A stretch of DNA of 64,000 nucleotides from Clostridia bacterium (GTDB lineage Bacteria > Bacillota > Clostridia > Christensenellales > Aristaeellaceae), in the NCBI GenBank assembly GCA_017936765.1, contig JAGBEX010000004.1, positions 148,690 through 212,689 on the forward strand. Direction: 5' to 3'. Below, one piece after another: positions 17,378 through 25,066 of this stretch (the first letter of the stretch is position 1; each line of letters starts with the position of its first letter). The notes under the pieces are model-generated. The model ran no database searches. It was not told where the DNA came from and worked only from the letters and a program-made list of their open reading frames with translations. The translations under genes and the position numbers were made by a program.

Positions 17378-18400
17378 TTATCTGAACTGACCCAGGAAAC
17401 GGACGTCGCCTTCGAAGAGGAGGCGCAGGTCGGGGATGCCGTAGCGCTGCATGGTGATGCGCTCGATGCCGATGCCGAAGGCGAAGCCGGAGTACTCGTT
17501 GGGGTCGATGCCGCACATTTCCAGCACGTGGGGGTTGACCATGCCGCAGCCCAGCACTTCGATCCAGCCGGTACCCTTGCACACGCGGCAGCCCTTGCCG
17601 TGGCAGGCCACGCAGGTCAGGTCCACCTCGGCGCTGGGTTCAGTGAAGGGGAAGAAGCTGGGACGGAAGCGGGTGGTGATGCCCTTGCCATAGAGGCGCT
17701 CGGCAAAGGCGTTCAGGGTGCCGCGCAGGTCGGCCATGGTTACGTCCTTGTCGATGACCAGGCCTTCCATCTGGTGGAACACGGGGCTATGGGTGGCGTC
17801 CATCTCATCGGCGCGGTACACGCGGCCGGGGCAGATGACGCGGATGGGCGGCTTGCGGGTGAGCATGGTGCGGGCCTGCACCGGGCTGGTGTGGGTGCGC
17901 AGCACAATGTTGTCATCCACATAGAAGGTATCCTGCGCATCGCGGGCAGGGTGGTTCTTGGGGATGTTCATCAGCTCGAAGTTGTAGTGATCCAGCTCCA
18001 CTTCGGGGCCTTCCACCACCTCGAAGCCCATGCCGGTGAAGCAGTCGATGACTTCGTTCAGCACCAGGGTCATGGGGTGGACGGAGCCAGCCTTGGGCGT
18101 GGCGGCGGGCTGGGTCACGTCGATGGTCTCGCGCTTCAGGGCTTCTTCCTGGGCCTGCTTCTTCAGCAGCGCCTGCTTGTCCTCCAGCAGGGCGGTGAAC
18201 TTCTCACGAGCCTCGTTGATCATCTGACCAGCGGCGGGACGCTCCTCGGGGGAGAGCTGACCCATGCCGCGCAAAAGGGCGGTCAGTTCGCCCTTCTTGC
18301 CCAGCACCTTCACGCGCAGGGCGTCCAGAGCCTGCAGGTTATCACAGCCAGCCAGTTCGCTCACCAGCAGCTGTTCGATCTGCGCAATCTTTTCCTTCAT
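17378..18400 (-). CDS. pheS: Phenylalanine--tRNA ligase alpha subunit
   Basis: A 340-residue catalytic alpha subunit of PheRS. Residues 1-90 form the N-terminal coiled coil (KIAQIEQLLVSELAG). The class II core follows, with the motif 2 region GRVYRADEMDATHSPVFHQMEGLVID and the motif 3 region GFAFGIGIERITMQRYGIPDLR near the end. A Cys-rich insertion (CVACHGKGCRVCKG) is usual in this subunit. The start ATG at 18398-18400 follows GAAAGGAAGG. It is first in the pheST operon and is controlled by the T-box leader, which senses uncharged tRNA-Phe. Confidence 0.97.
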   Translation of the reverse strand: MKEKIAQIEQLLVSELAGCDNLQALDALRVKVLGKKGELTALLRGMGQLSPEERPAAGQMINEAREKFTALLEDKQALLKKQAQEEALKRETIDVTQPAATPKAGSVHPMTLVLNEVIDCFTGMGFEVVEGPEVELDHYNFELMNIPKNHPARDAQDTFYVDDNIVLRTHTSPVQARTMLTRKPPIRVICPGRVYRADEMDATHSPVFHQMEGLVIDKDVTMADLRGTLNAFAERLYGKGITTRFRPSFFPFTEPSAEVDLTCVACHGKGCRVCKGTGWIEVLGCGMVNPHVLEMCGIDPNEYSGFAFGIGIERITMQRYGIPDLRLLFEGDVRFLGQFR

Positions 18401-18424
18401 GGTATTCCTTCCTTTCTTTAGCCA

Positions 18425-18692
18425 ACAAAAAACCTTCGTCCCCCACAGAAGGGACGAAGGCGAATTGCCGCGTGTTACCACCCTAATTCCATACAATGGG
18501 CGTCGCCCATGATATGCTCGTTGCCGATTACGGGGCCGATCCGTCGCCGCCTACTGAGGCATAAGCCCGTTCCGCAGCGCAGCTCAGGAGGGAATTTCCG
18601 GAAGGCTCGTCAGGACGCTTGCACCATGTGCGCCCCTCTCTTAGGCCAGCCTCGGCTCCGGCATTGTCTCCGTCGTCGCCTTTGATGATATT
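18425..18692 (-). promoter_or_regulatory. T-box leader of pheST
   Basis: The leader has the conserved T-box AGGGTGGTAACACGCGG on the minus strand (18468-18484), which contains TGGT to pair with the ACCA end of uncharged tRNA-Phe. A terminator stem CCTTCGTCCC/GGGACGAAGG follows (18433-18460), then a run of T (18425-18432). Upstream, a stem I with a GGTG-type apical loop can be drawn, and the best specifier candidate is TTC at 18592-18594, a Phe codon. Low charged tRNA-Phe should favour read-through into pheS. The whole 18401-18996 stretch has no gene: it holds this leader, its promoter, a repeat block and the terminator of the next gene. Confidence 0.92.
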
Positions 18693-18698
18693 GAATGC

Positions 18699-18727
18699 AT
18701 TATAGCACGAGTTTTTTTATTTTGCAA
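18699..18727 (-). promoter_or_regulatory. Promoter of pheST
   Basis: On the minus strand, TTGCAA (18722-18727) and TATAAT (18699-18704) are separated by 17 bases, just upstream of the T-box leader. Confidence 0.85.
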
Positions 18728-18737
18728 GTACATTTTG

Positions 18738-18825
18738 CAGGGGTTCCACCCCTGCACCCCGCCAGAGAGGGCGCTGCCCTCTCTGGACTCTCCTGCGAAG
18801 GGCCCTTCGGCCCTTTCGAAACCCA
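18738..18825. repeat. Modular palindromic repeat, copy 2
   Basis: Three palindromes: 18738-18756 (GCAGGGGTTCCACCCCTGC), 18762-18786, and 18795-18825. The last is an exact inverted copy of the 31 bases at 43226-43256. It abuts the pheST promoter. Confidence 0.88.
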
Positions 18826-18862
18826 CTTTGGGAGCAGGAGGATGAGCGCGTTTCCTGCAGGG

Positions 18863-18909
18863 GTCACGGCGCGGGGGCTTCGACCCATTTCATTCGGTCG
18901 CGCCGTGAC
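18863..18909. repeat. Long inverted repeat
   Basis: An 11-base inverted repeat, GTCACGGCGCG (18863-18873)/CGCGCCGTGAC (18899-18909), with a 25-base spacer. Its left flank resembles, in inverted form, the sequence around 43175-43197, so it seems to be another recurring intergenic unit. Confidence 0.6.
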
Positions 18910-18945
18910 GCGGGGGATGGGGCGGCGCTTTTTGCGGCGGGGGTG

Positions 18946-18977
18946 TAAAAAAGCAGCCCTTCGGGTGAAAGGCTGCT
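18946..18977 (-). terminator. Terminator of the secreted flavoprotein gene
   Basis: Stem GCAGCC/GGCTGC (18971-18976 with 18953-18958) with extra inner pairing, followed on the minus strand by six T. Confidence 0.85.
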
Positions 18978-18996
18978 CGGGGGATTACTTGGGGGA

Positions 18997-20856
18997 TTAG
19001 TCGGCCAGAGCCAGATCGGCGGCTTCTTCGCCAGCGATGCGGCCAAAGACCACGAAGTCGGACACGGCGTTGCCGCCCAGACGGTTGGCACCGTGGACGC
19101 CACCGGTGACCTCGCCAGCCGCATACAGGCCGGGGATGGCGGTGCCGTCAGTAGTCAGCACCTGGGTCTCGGTGTTGATCTTCACGCCGCCCATGGTGTG
19201 GTGGATACCGGCGGTAACCTTAATGGCATAGTAGGGAGCGGTGTCCAGGGGCTTGGTGAAGTTCACGCGGCCAAAGTCGGGGTCGTTCTTGGCGGCCACG
19301 TAGGAGTTCCAGTTGTTCATGGTCTCGGCGAAGGCTTCGGCAGGCATACCGGTGGCAGCAGCCAGCTCTTCATAGGTGGCGCCGGTCACGGTCAGGCCCT
19401 TCTTCACATAGCCAGCGATGGTAGCGGAAGCATCCAGCATGGCCTGGTCAACGATCAGCCAGGAGTAGGAGCCGGTCTGAGCGATCTCAGCAGCGGAAAC
19501 CACGTCGCGGGTGCCAACTTCGTCGATGAAGCGCTTGCCCTCGGCATTCACCAGGATAGCGCCGTCGCCACGCAGGCCTTCGGTGATCAGGGAAGCGGTG
19601 TTGGCTTCAACGGTGGGGTGGATCTGAATCTGTTCCATGTCCACCAGGGCAGCGCCAACGGCCTCGGCCATGGCAATGCCCTGACCCTGCAGGCCAGCAG
19701 CGTTGGTGGTCATGAAGCCTTCCAGCTCGGGCTTGAGGGCGGCAACCATTTCCAGGTTGGCGCCGAAGCCGCCGGAGGCCAGGATCACAGCATCAGCATT
19801 CACGGTCACGGTGTTGCCGGCCTTGCCGGTGGCCTTCACGCCCTTGGCAGCGCCGTCCACCATAACGATCTCGTTAGCGGTGGTCTCGAACAGGATGGTG
19901 ATGTTCTCGTTGGCTTCGCAGGCATCCTCCAGCAGGGGGATCATGTAAGCACCCACGGAGACCTTCTTGTCATCCACCTTGGGCCAATGGATACGGTTGA
20001 CGGAAGCACCGCCGAAAGCGCCGGTGTTCACCAGGTCGATGTCGTACTTGCGCAGCCACTCGATGCCCTCGGCAGAGTTCTCGGCCAGCACTTCCACCAG
20101 CGCGGGATCATTGATGCCCTTGCCGCCGATCATGGTGTCCAGCTGCATCAGCTCAACAGAGTCGAAGTAGCCCTCGGCATTCTGCTGATAGGCAGTCCAC
20201 TGCACCTCGACCTCGTCAGCCAGCTGATTGATCACAGCGTTGTCGGCATAGGTGGTGTCAACGGAGGCCAGGGTTTTCTCAACGCCGGCGGCCTGGGCGA
20301 ACTCGGCATTGTCCTGGTAGGGGGTGTCGCCAGCGTTCATGCCGCCGGTGGCACGCACGGAGTTGCCGCCCACAGCAGCCTGGGACTCCAGGATAACCAC
20401 CTTGGCGCCCTTTTCGGCAGCGGTCAGGGCGGAGGTCATGCCAGCGCCGCCAGCACCGACGATCACAATGTCGGCCTCCAGCACGACATCCTCAGCAGCC
20501 TCGGCCTTGATCTCAGCCATGTAGTCTTCCACATTCAGGCCAGCGGAGGTCAGGGCAGCTTTGGCGGCGTCGATCACGCCGTTGGAGGTGAAGGTGGCGC
20601 CGGACAGCACGTCCACATTCACGGTGTTGTACTGCGCCATCAGGGCAGGCAGCTGCTCCAGGGCGGGGGTACCCACGCCGGGAGTCTCAGCATCGCCCGT
20701 GGCCTTGGCGGCGGTAATCACGCCGTCCTCCACGGTCAGGGTCACGGTCACATCGCCGCCAAAGCCCTTGGCGGTGCCGGTCACTTCGTCGGCCATGGCG
20801 GGGACCACGGTCAGCATCATGACCAGAGCGAGCAGCAGAGCAGAAATACGCTTCAT
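18997..20856 (-). CDS. Secreted FMN- and FAD-binding reductase (fumarate/urocanate reductase-like)
   Basis: A 619-residue protein with a Sec signal peptide (residues 1-22, ending PAMA). Residues about 25-105 are an FMN_bind domain with the flavinylation motif DVLSGATFTS (82-91); ApbE-type enzymes attach FMN to the Thr in SGAT (Thr88). Residues about 115-615 are a FAD-binding fumarate-reductase-like domain: VIVGAGGAGMTSA for FAD, GGMNAGD, GLRGDGAILVNAEGKRFIDE and HHTMGGVKIN. There are no haem CxxCH motifs. It should reduce an extracellular organic acceptor such as fumarate, urocanate or an acrylate with electrons passed through FMN. The acceptor cannot be told. The start at 20856 follows GGGAGGA. 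A promoter and a 13-base palindrome lie upstream. Confidence 0.92.
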   Translation of the reverse strand: MKRISALLLALVMMLTVVPAMADEVTGTAKGFGGDVTVTLTVEDGVITAAKATGDAETPGVGTPALEQLPALMAQYNTVNVDVLSGATFTSNGVIDAAKAALTSAGLNVEDYMAEIKAEAAEDVVLEADIVIVGAGGAGMTSALTAAEKGAKVVILESQAAVGGNSVRATGGMNAGDTPYQDNAEFAQAAGVEKTLASVDTTYADNAVINQLADEVEVQWTAYQQNAEGYFDSVELMQLDTMIGGKGINDPALVEVLAENSAEGIEWLRKYDIDLVNTGAFGGASVNRIHWPKVDDKKVSVGAYMIPLLEDACEANENITILFETTANEIVMVDGAAKGVKATGKAGNTVTVNADAVILASGGFGANLEMVAALKPELEGFMTTNAAGLQGQGIAMAEAVGAALVDMEQIQIHPTVEANTASLITEGLRGDGAILVNAEGKRFIDEVGTRDVVSAAEIAQTGSYSWLIVDQAMLDASATIAGYVKKGLTVTGATYEELAAATGMPAEAFAETMNNWNSYVAAKNDPDFGRVNFTKPLDTAPYYAIKVTAGIHHTMGGVKINTETQVLTTDGTAIPGLYAAGEVTGGVHGANRLGGNAVSDFVVFGRIAGEEAADLALAD

Positions 20857-20882
20857 GTTCAGGATTCCTCCCAAATATTGAT

Positions 20883-20895
20883 CTGCATAATGCAG
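20883..20895. promoter_or_regulatory. Perfect palindrome downstream of the flavoprotein promoter (possible operator)
   Basis: CTGCATAATGCAG is a perfect 13-base palindrome 9 bases past the -10 box, inside the expected 5' untranslated region. Confidence 0.45.
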
Positions 20896-20903
20896 TCAAC
20901 AGG

Positions 20904-20912
20904 ATTATACCA
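20904..20912 (-). promoter_or_regulatory. Extended -10 promoter of the flavoprotein gene
   Basis: On the minus strand TGGTATAAT is an extended -10 element (TGnTATAAT, 20904-20912). The -35 region is weak (GTTTCA at the right distance). Confidence 0.6.
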
Positions 20913-20987
20913 CACTTTTCGGAAAATGAAACACATTTTGTGAATTTTTTGTCATTTTATTGGATAATTTACATTTTCATCATCAAT

Positions 20988-21743
20988 TCACAGCCCGGTG
21001 AGGAAATCCGCATACTTCTGCTGGTCGCAGCCGTCCGGGGTGAGGAAGGTGCAGGTGATGTGGCCCCTGGAGAGCAGATCCTGGTCGCTGCCGGGGGTGC
21101 TTTCGTAGTCCTGCTCCAGGGGCGTGAGCCAGAAGTAATCGTCGCCCCGGGGACTTTTGCGGTGTTCGTAGCTGTCCTTATAGAGGTTGCGGGTGATGTT
21201 GCACATCCGGGGTTCCTTCAGTTCAAACATGGGAACCGGCGGCACATTCAGGTTGCACACGGAGAAGGCCGGGGCAGGGTAGTTCACCAGGCGCTCGGCC
21301 AGGGTCACCGCCCAGTCGGCAAAGAAGGAGAGCGTCTCCGGGGGCGTTTGGTATTCGGCGCTGAGCGCCATGGCAGGAATGCCCTGAAAGGCCGCCTCCC
21401 GCGCCGCACCCACGGTGCCGGAAACATACACCGCAAAGCCGGTGTTGTAGCCGTGGTTGATGCCGCTGATCACCAGGTCAGGCCGCTTGTCGCAGATGCT
21501 CATAAAGCCGATGCGGCAGCAGTCCACCGGGGTGCCTTCGATGGCCCAGGCCTGGTCGGCGCCGTCCATCTGGCGCTTTTGTGCCAGCAGCGGTTGGAAC
21601 ACCGTGTAGGCGTGGGACTTGGCGCTTTGCTGGGTGGCGGGGGCGCACACGGTGACATGGTGACCGCGGGCAGCGGTAGCACGGCACAAAAGCTGCAGGA
21701 AGGGGCTATCGAAGCCGTCGTCGTTCACAAGCAGAATGTTCAT
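20988..21743 (-). CDS. surE: 5'/3'-nucleotidase SurE
   Basis: A 251-residue SurE-family phosphatase that removes phosphate from nucleoside monophosphates in the cytoplasm. Metal-site residues are visible: Asp8 and Asp9 in LLVNDDG, and the SGINHGYNTG segment near residue 93, with a Ser-rich loop (QQSAKSHAYT) where the family has SGSGHSLT. The length is typical. AAGGAG lies 6 bases before the ATG. It starts 10 bases after the ZnuA-like gene ends, so the two are probably co-transcribed. No hairpin terminator is visible downstream; 20857-20987 holds the AT-rich promoter of the next gene. Confidence 0.92.
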   Translation of the reverse strand: MNILLVNDDGFDSPFLQLLCRATAARGHHVTVCAPATQQSAKSHAYTVFQPLLAQKRQMDGADQAWAIEGTPVDCCRIGFMSICDKRPDLVISGINHGYNTGFAVYVSGTVGAAREAAFQGIPAMALSAEYQTPPETLSFFADWAVTLAERLVNYPAPAFSVCNLNVPPVPMFELKEPRMCNITRNLYKDSYEHRKSPRGDDYFWLTPLEQDYESTPGSDQDLLSRGHITCTFLTPDGCDQQKYADFLTGL

Positions 21744-21753
21744 GGCGTTCTCC

Positions 21754-22656
21754 TTATTCGGCAGTCAGGGCGGTGAGCAGCACCTGCACATTGGCGCGCA
21801 TCACGTCCTCGTAATAGGTCAGCGGTACGTCGGTCACCGGCCCGGTCACCACGGGATCCAGGGTGTAGAGCTTCGCTCCGGTCTCTCTGGCCAGGGTCTG
21901 GGCGGCCATGTCCTCATACTGGGGTTCCACAAACAGGGGAGGCACGCCCAGGTCGCGCACGGTTTTCACCAGCTCGGCCAGCTTGGCGGGGGAGAGGGCG
22001 TCGCTGGGTTCCCGGTTCACCACGGCGGCCACGTTCAGCCCATAGGCCTGGGCGAAATAGGGGAAGGCCTCGTGGAAGGTGATGATATCCTTGCGGGGCA
22101 GCTCGGCCAGCTCGGCGGTCAGCTCCTGATCCAGCTCGGCCAGCCGGGCGATATAGCCATCCCGGTTGGCTGCGATCTGCTCGGCGGATGCAGGGCAGGC
22201 GGCCATGAGGCCATCGGCCAGGTTGCGAACCATGGTCTGGGCGTTCTCCGCATCCAGCCACACATGGGCGTTGGATTCGCCGTGGTCATGGTCGTGATCG
22301 TGGTCATGGTCATGCTCTTCCTCGGCACACAGCAGCTCGATGCCCGCAGAGGCGTCCACCACCGGCAGCTGGGGAAAGGCCTCCATCACGCCGGAGAGGT
22401 AGCTCTCCATGCCCGCGCCGTTGATGAGGAAGGCATCGGCCTCCGCCAGCTTCTTCATGTCGCCGGTCTGCAATTGATAATCATGCAGGCAGCCGGTGTC
22501 CGGGGCGGCCAGGTTGCGCACCTCGATGCCCTCAATGCCCTCGGTCAGGTTCAGGGTGAAGAGATAGATGGGATAGAAGCTGGTGACGATGGTCTCGGCC
22601 ACCGCGCCCAGGGGGAGCAGCAGGGCCGCCAGCAGAAGCGCCAGGATTTTTTTCAT
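21754..22656 (-). CDS. Metal (Zn/Mn) ABC-transporter substrate-binding protein, ZnuA-like
   Basis: A 300-residue cluster-9 (ZnuA/TroA) binding protein. Residues 1-20 are a signal peptide ending GAVA, with no lipobox Cys, which is unusual for a Gram-positive binding protein. Probable metal ligands are His58 (CLHDY), His131 (NAHVWLD) and the His in ITFHEAFPYF near 195, with an Asp near 270 (TLDPV). A His/Asp-rich loop HDHDHDHDHDH (115-125) is typical of zinc-specific members. No ATPase or permease gene is adjacent, so it is an orphan component here. The start has AAAGGAA upstream. It is followed by surE at 10 bases. Confidence 0.92.
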   Translation of the reverse strand: MKKILALLLAALLLPLGAVAETIVTSFYPIYLFTLNLTEGIEGIEVRNLAAPDTGCLHDYQLQTGDMKKLAEADAFLINGAGMESYLSGVMEAFPQLPVVDASAGIELLCAEEEHDHDHDHDHDHGESNAHVWLDAENAQTMVRNLADGLMAACPASAEQIAANRDGYIARLAELDQELTAELAELPRKDIITFHEAFPYFAQAYGLNVAAVVNREPSDALSPAKLAELVKTVRDLGVPPLFVEPQYEDMAAQTLARETGAKLYTLDPVVTGPVTDVPLTYYEDVMRANVQVLLTALTAE

Positions 22657-22689
22657 GCTTGGGTTCCTTTCTGGTGTTGGTTCTCATTC

Positions 22690-22728
22690 ACGAAACGAAG
22701 GACAAGGCGTTTTTCATGCCTCGTCCTT
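22690..22728 (-). terminator. Possible terminator overlapping the end of the unknown gene at 22714
   Basis: Stem AAGGACGAGGC/GCCTTGTCCTT (22718-22728 with 22698-22708, one mismatch). Only a short T-rich tail follows, so it may act partly or only as an RNA-stability element. Confidence 0.5.
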
Positions 22729-23208
22729 CAGCCAGGATGCATAACGTTCTCTTGGGTGGTTGTCCCGGATGATCCGCGCCATCAGCGCCTTTTCCTCCGG
22801 GGACTGGAAATCGTCGTATTGCTGATACAGCACCCGCATGGCGCTGAGGCTGCCGGTGCGCAGGGAGTAGTCCTTCAGGGTCTGATAATTGACGGAATAG
22901 ACCGTCATGCCGTCAAACAGCACGCCCAGCACCGCATCGGCAATGTCCGGCAGATCCTGCATATGGATGCGCACCATGTCGCCATTGTCCAGCCGCAGGG
23001 TCATGCGGGGACCCAGGGTGGAATACAAAACGTCGAACAGGGCGTTGGCCACCCGCTGGGCAAGATCCTCCAGGCTGTCCTTGTAGGGGGCGTAGGAGCG
23101 CAGGGCGTGGGCGGCTTCATCGGCCACGGGGGTACCGTCCACCATGTCCGACCCCAGGTAGGGCCGCAGGGCGCATTTCACGCTGTAGGTGCTGATGGCC
23201 ACCGGCAT
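22714..23208 (-). CDS. Unknown soluble protein, 164 residues
   Basis: A 164-residue protein without signal peptide or membrane segment. I do not recognise the family. The ATG at 23206-23208 (MPVAISTYSVKC) is preferred because GGGAGG lies 8 bases before it; an upstream in-frame ATG would add 11 residues. The sequence is mixed helix and strand, with acidic and basic patches and a C-terminal helical end (EEKALMARIIRDNHPRERYASWLKDEA). It lies between the C39-like secreted protein and the ZnuA-like gene, in the same direction, with gaps of 81 and 57 bases. Codon use matches the neighbours, so it is a real gene. Confidence 0.72.
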   Translation of the reverse strand: MPVAISTYSVKCALRPYLGSDMVDGTPVADEAAHALRSYAPYKDSLEDLAQRVANALFDVLYSTLGPRMTLRLDNGDMVRIHMQDLPDIADAVLGVLFDGMTVYSVNYQTLKDYSLRTGSLSAMRVLYQQYDDFQSPEEKALMARIIRDNHPRERYASWLKDEA

Positions 23209-23289
23209 TGCTCTCGCCTCCCGCATTGCTTTTCTGCACATTTCGACATGGGTGCTGCGATATCCTGTTTTTTCAGGGAAAAAGTGGCT

Positions 23290-25047
23290 TTATTCCGGCT
23301 GGATCAGCCGCACGCCGCGCTTGGCCACATAGCTGGCCTCCAGCCAGTAGTCCGCGCCGCCGAAGGCACCGTTTTCGATGTAGTAGCGGATGCCCTCCAG
23401 CTCCGTGAGGGAGGTGATGGGCGCAAAGCTGCCATCGGCCTCGCGGCGGTAGAGCTGGGCGTTCTTGATGCGCTCCATGGTGGCGGAGGGTGCGGAATCG
23501 ATGATGCGGAACATGGAGCCGTCCTCGCTTTGCTCGGCTACCATGGCGATGTGGCCGCTGACCACCGCGAAGGAGAACACCGCGCCTTCCTCCAGCTTCT
23601 TGCGGATGGTGGGCAGGCTTTCGTACAGCTCAAAGCGGGTCTTGTAGCCCAGGTCGTCGCCCACATTGCCCACCAGGGTGCTGTTCATGGTGCCGCCCTC
23701 CCGCAGGGCGAAGGCGTAGTTGGCCGCCAGGTATTCGGGGGCGATCTCCTCGCCCTCAAAGCCCAGGTATTGCAGCGCATGGGACAGGGCGAAGATGGCG
23801 CAGCCGGAGACCTCCAGCGTGCTGCGGCCATAGGGAGCGTTTTTCCATTGACCGCTGGACTGGCTGTAAAGCGTGAAGCCCCTGGCCTCCTGGGGGGAGA
23901 GGGACACCGGCTGGGCAGCGGCTTCGGCCACGGCGGCACCGGGCTGGTACACATGGATGTAGGCGCTGGTCACGCCATCGGTGACGGTCACCAGGCCGCT
24001 GCGGGCGGTGGCGATGGGGAAGTCCACCGTCAGGGTCAGCTGGTCGGCGCTGTGTTCGATTTGCAGGAAGTCCGCATCGGTCTGCACCGTCCACGCAGCA
24101 CCGGAGGTGATGGCGAAGGTCTTGCTGCCATCGGCATTGAGCCAGGCGGCATGGGTGCTGCCGTCCACCCGGGTGGGGACGGCGGCGGGCAGCAGGGAGA
24201 TCTCTTCATCCACGCCATGGCTGGCGGACTGAAGGACGGTGTGAGTCACTTCCTTGCCAGCGCTGGCGAGGGTGATGCTGCCTCGCCGGGCGGTGGCGGT
24301 GGGGGTGTCCACGGTGGCGGTCAGCACCTGTCCGGAAGTCCCCTGGGTGGTGCTAAGGGTGATGAAATCATCGCTGGTGGTGGCTGTCCATTCGCCGGGG
24401 GCGTACACGATCCAGCTTTGCTGGCCGCCGTGGGCGCGCAGCGCGCCGCCACAACTCTTCAGGCTGATGCCTGCGCCCTCGCCCACGGTGAAGGCCGCCT
24501 GGGCCGTGGTGCTGGCGCCGATGCTGTCGGTGACGGTGACGGCCACGGCATAGTCGCCTGCCTCGGCGGGGACGTAGTGCCAGTCGCCTTCAGCCGCCCA
24601 GGCAGAGGTCTCCCCCTGGGGCGTGGTGATGGCGTACACATAGGAATACACACCTGTGCCGCCGGTGACCTGGGGGCGCACCAGCAGCGGCTCTCCAGCC
24701 TTGAGGCGGGGCAGCTCGCCCAGGGTGCAGGCCAGCTTGTCCGTTACGGTAAAGGCGGCCTGCACGGCAGCAGCTTCGTCCTCCACAGGGGCGACCAGCA
24801 GGGTGTATTCGCCGCTCTCCCGGGGAATGTAGGAGCCGAAGGCCAGAGTGGTATCGTGGGTGAAAAGCTGCTTGTCCCCCTGGAAAAGGGTATAGCGATA
24901 CCCGACGGATGCCTCGCCGGACACGGTGAAGTCCAGCACGCTTTCGGCAGCCAGGCAATCGGTGCTGAGGGTCAGCCCCCCCTCCGCCATGGCGGCGCAG
25001 GGCAGGAGCAGAAGCAGCAGAAACAGACAGAAACGAGATCGCATCAT
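23290..25047 (-). CDS. Secreted BACON/Ig-like protein with C-terminal C39-like peptidase domain
   Basis: A 585-residue exported protein. Residues 1-22 are a signal peptide (MMRSRFCLFLLLLLLPCAAMA). Residues about 25-210 look like Ig/PKD-type domains (YVPAEAGDYAVAVTVTDS). Residues about 215-400 have two BACON-like domains: W(T/S)ATTSDDFI..ATARRGSITL and AWTVQTDADF..ATARSGLVTV. Residues about 410-585 resemble a Peptidase_C39_2 papain-fold domain with Cys in EVSGCAIFALSHALQYLG and His in VVSGHIAMVAE. GGAAGGA lies 5 bases before ATG 25047 and 8 before ATG 25044; either may be used. It follows GH43 by 19 bases. It is probably a surface or secreted hydrolase or amidase; the substrate is unknown. Confidence 0.83.
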   Translation of the reverse strand: MMRSRFCLFLLLLLLPCAAMAEGGLTLSTDCLAAESVLDFTVSGEASVGYRYTLFQGDKQLFTHDTTLAFGSYIPRESGEYTLLVAPVEDEAAAVQAAFTVTDKLACTLGELPRLKAGEPLLVRPQVTGGTGVYSYVYAITTPQGETSAWAAEGDWHYVPAEAGDYAVAVTVTDSIGASTTAQAAFTVGEGAGISLKSCGGALRAHGGQQSWIVYAPGEWTATTSDDFITLSTTQGTSGQVLTATVDTPTATARRGSITLASAGKEVTHTVLQSASHGVDEEISLLPAAVPTRVDGSTHAAWLNADGSKTFAITSGAAWTVQTDADFLQIEHSADQLTLTVDFPIATARSGLVTVTDGVTSAYIHVYQPGAAVAEAAAQPVSLSPQEARGFTLYSQSSGQWKNAPYGRSTLEVSGCAIFALSHALQYLGFEGEEIAPEYLAANYAFALREGGTMNSTLVGNVGDDLGYKTRFELYESLPTIRKKLEEGAVFSFAVVSGHIAMVAEQSEDGSMFRIIDSAPSATMERIKNAQLYRREADGSFAPITSLTELEGIRYYIENGAFGGADYWLEASYVAKRGVRLIQPE

Positions 25048-25066
25048 AGGCGTCCTTCCATTTGGT

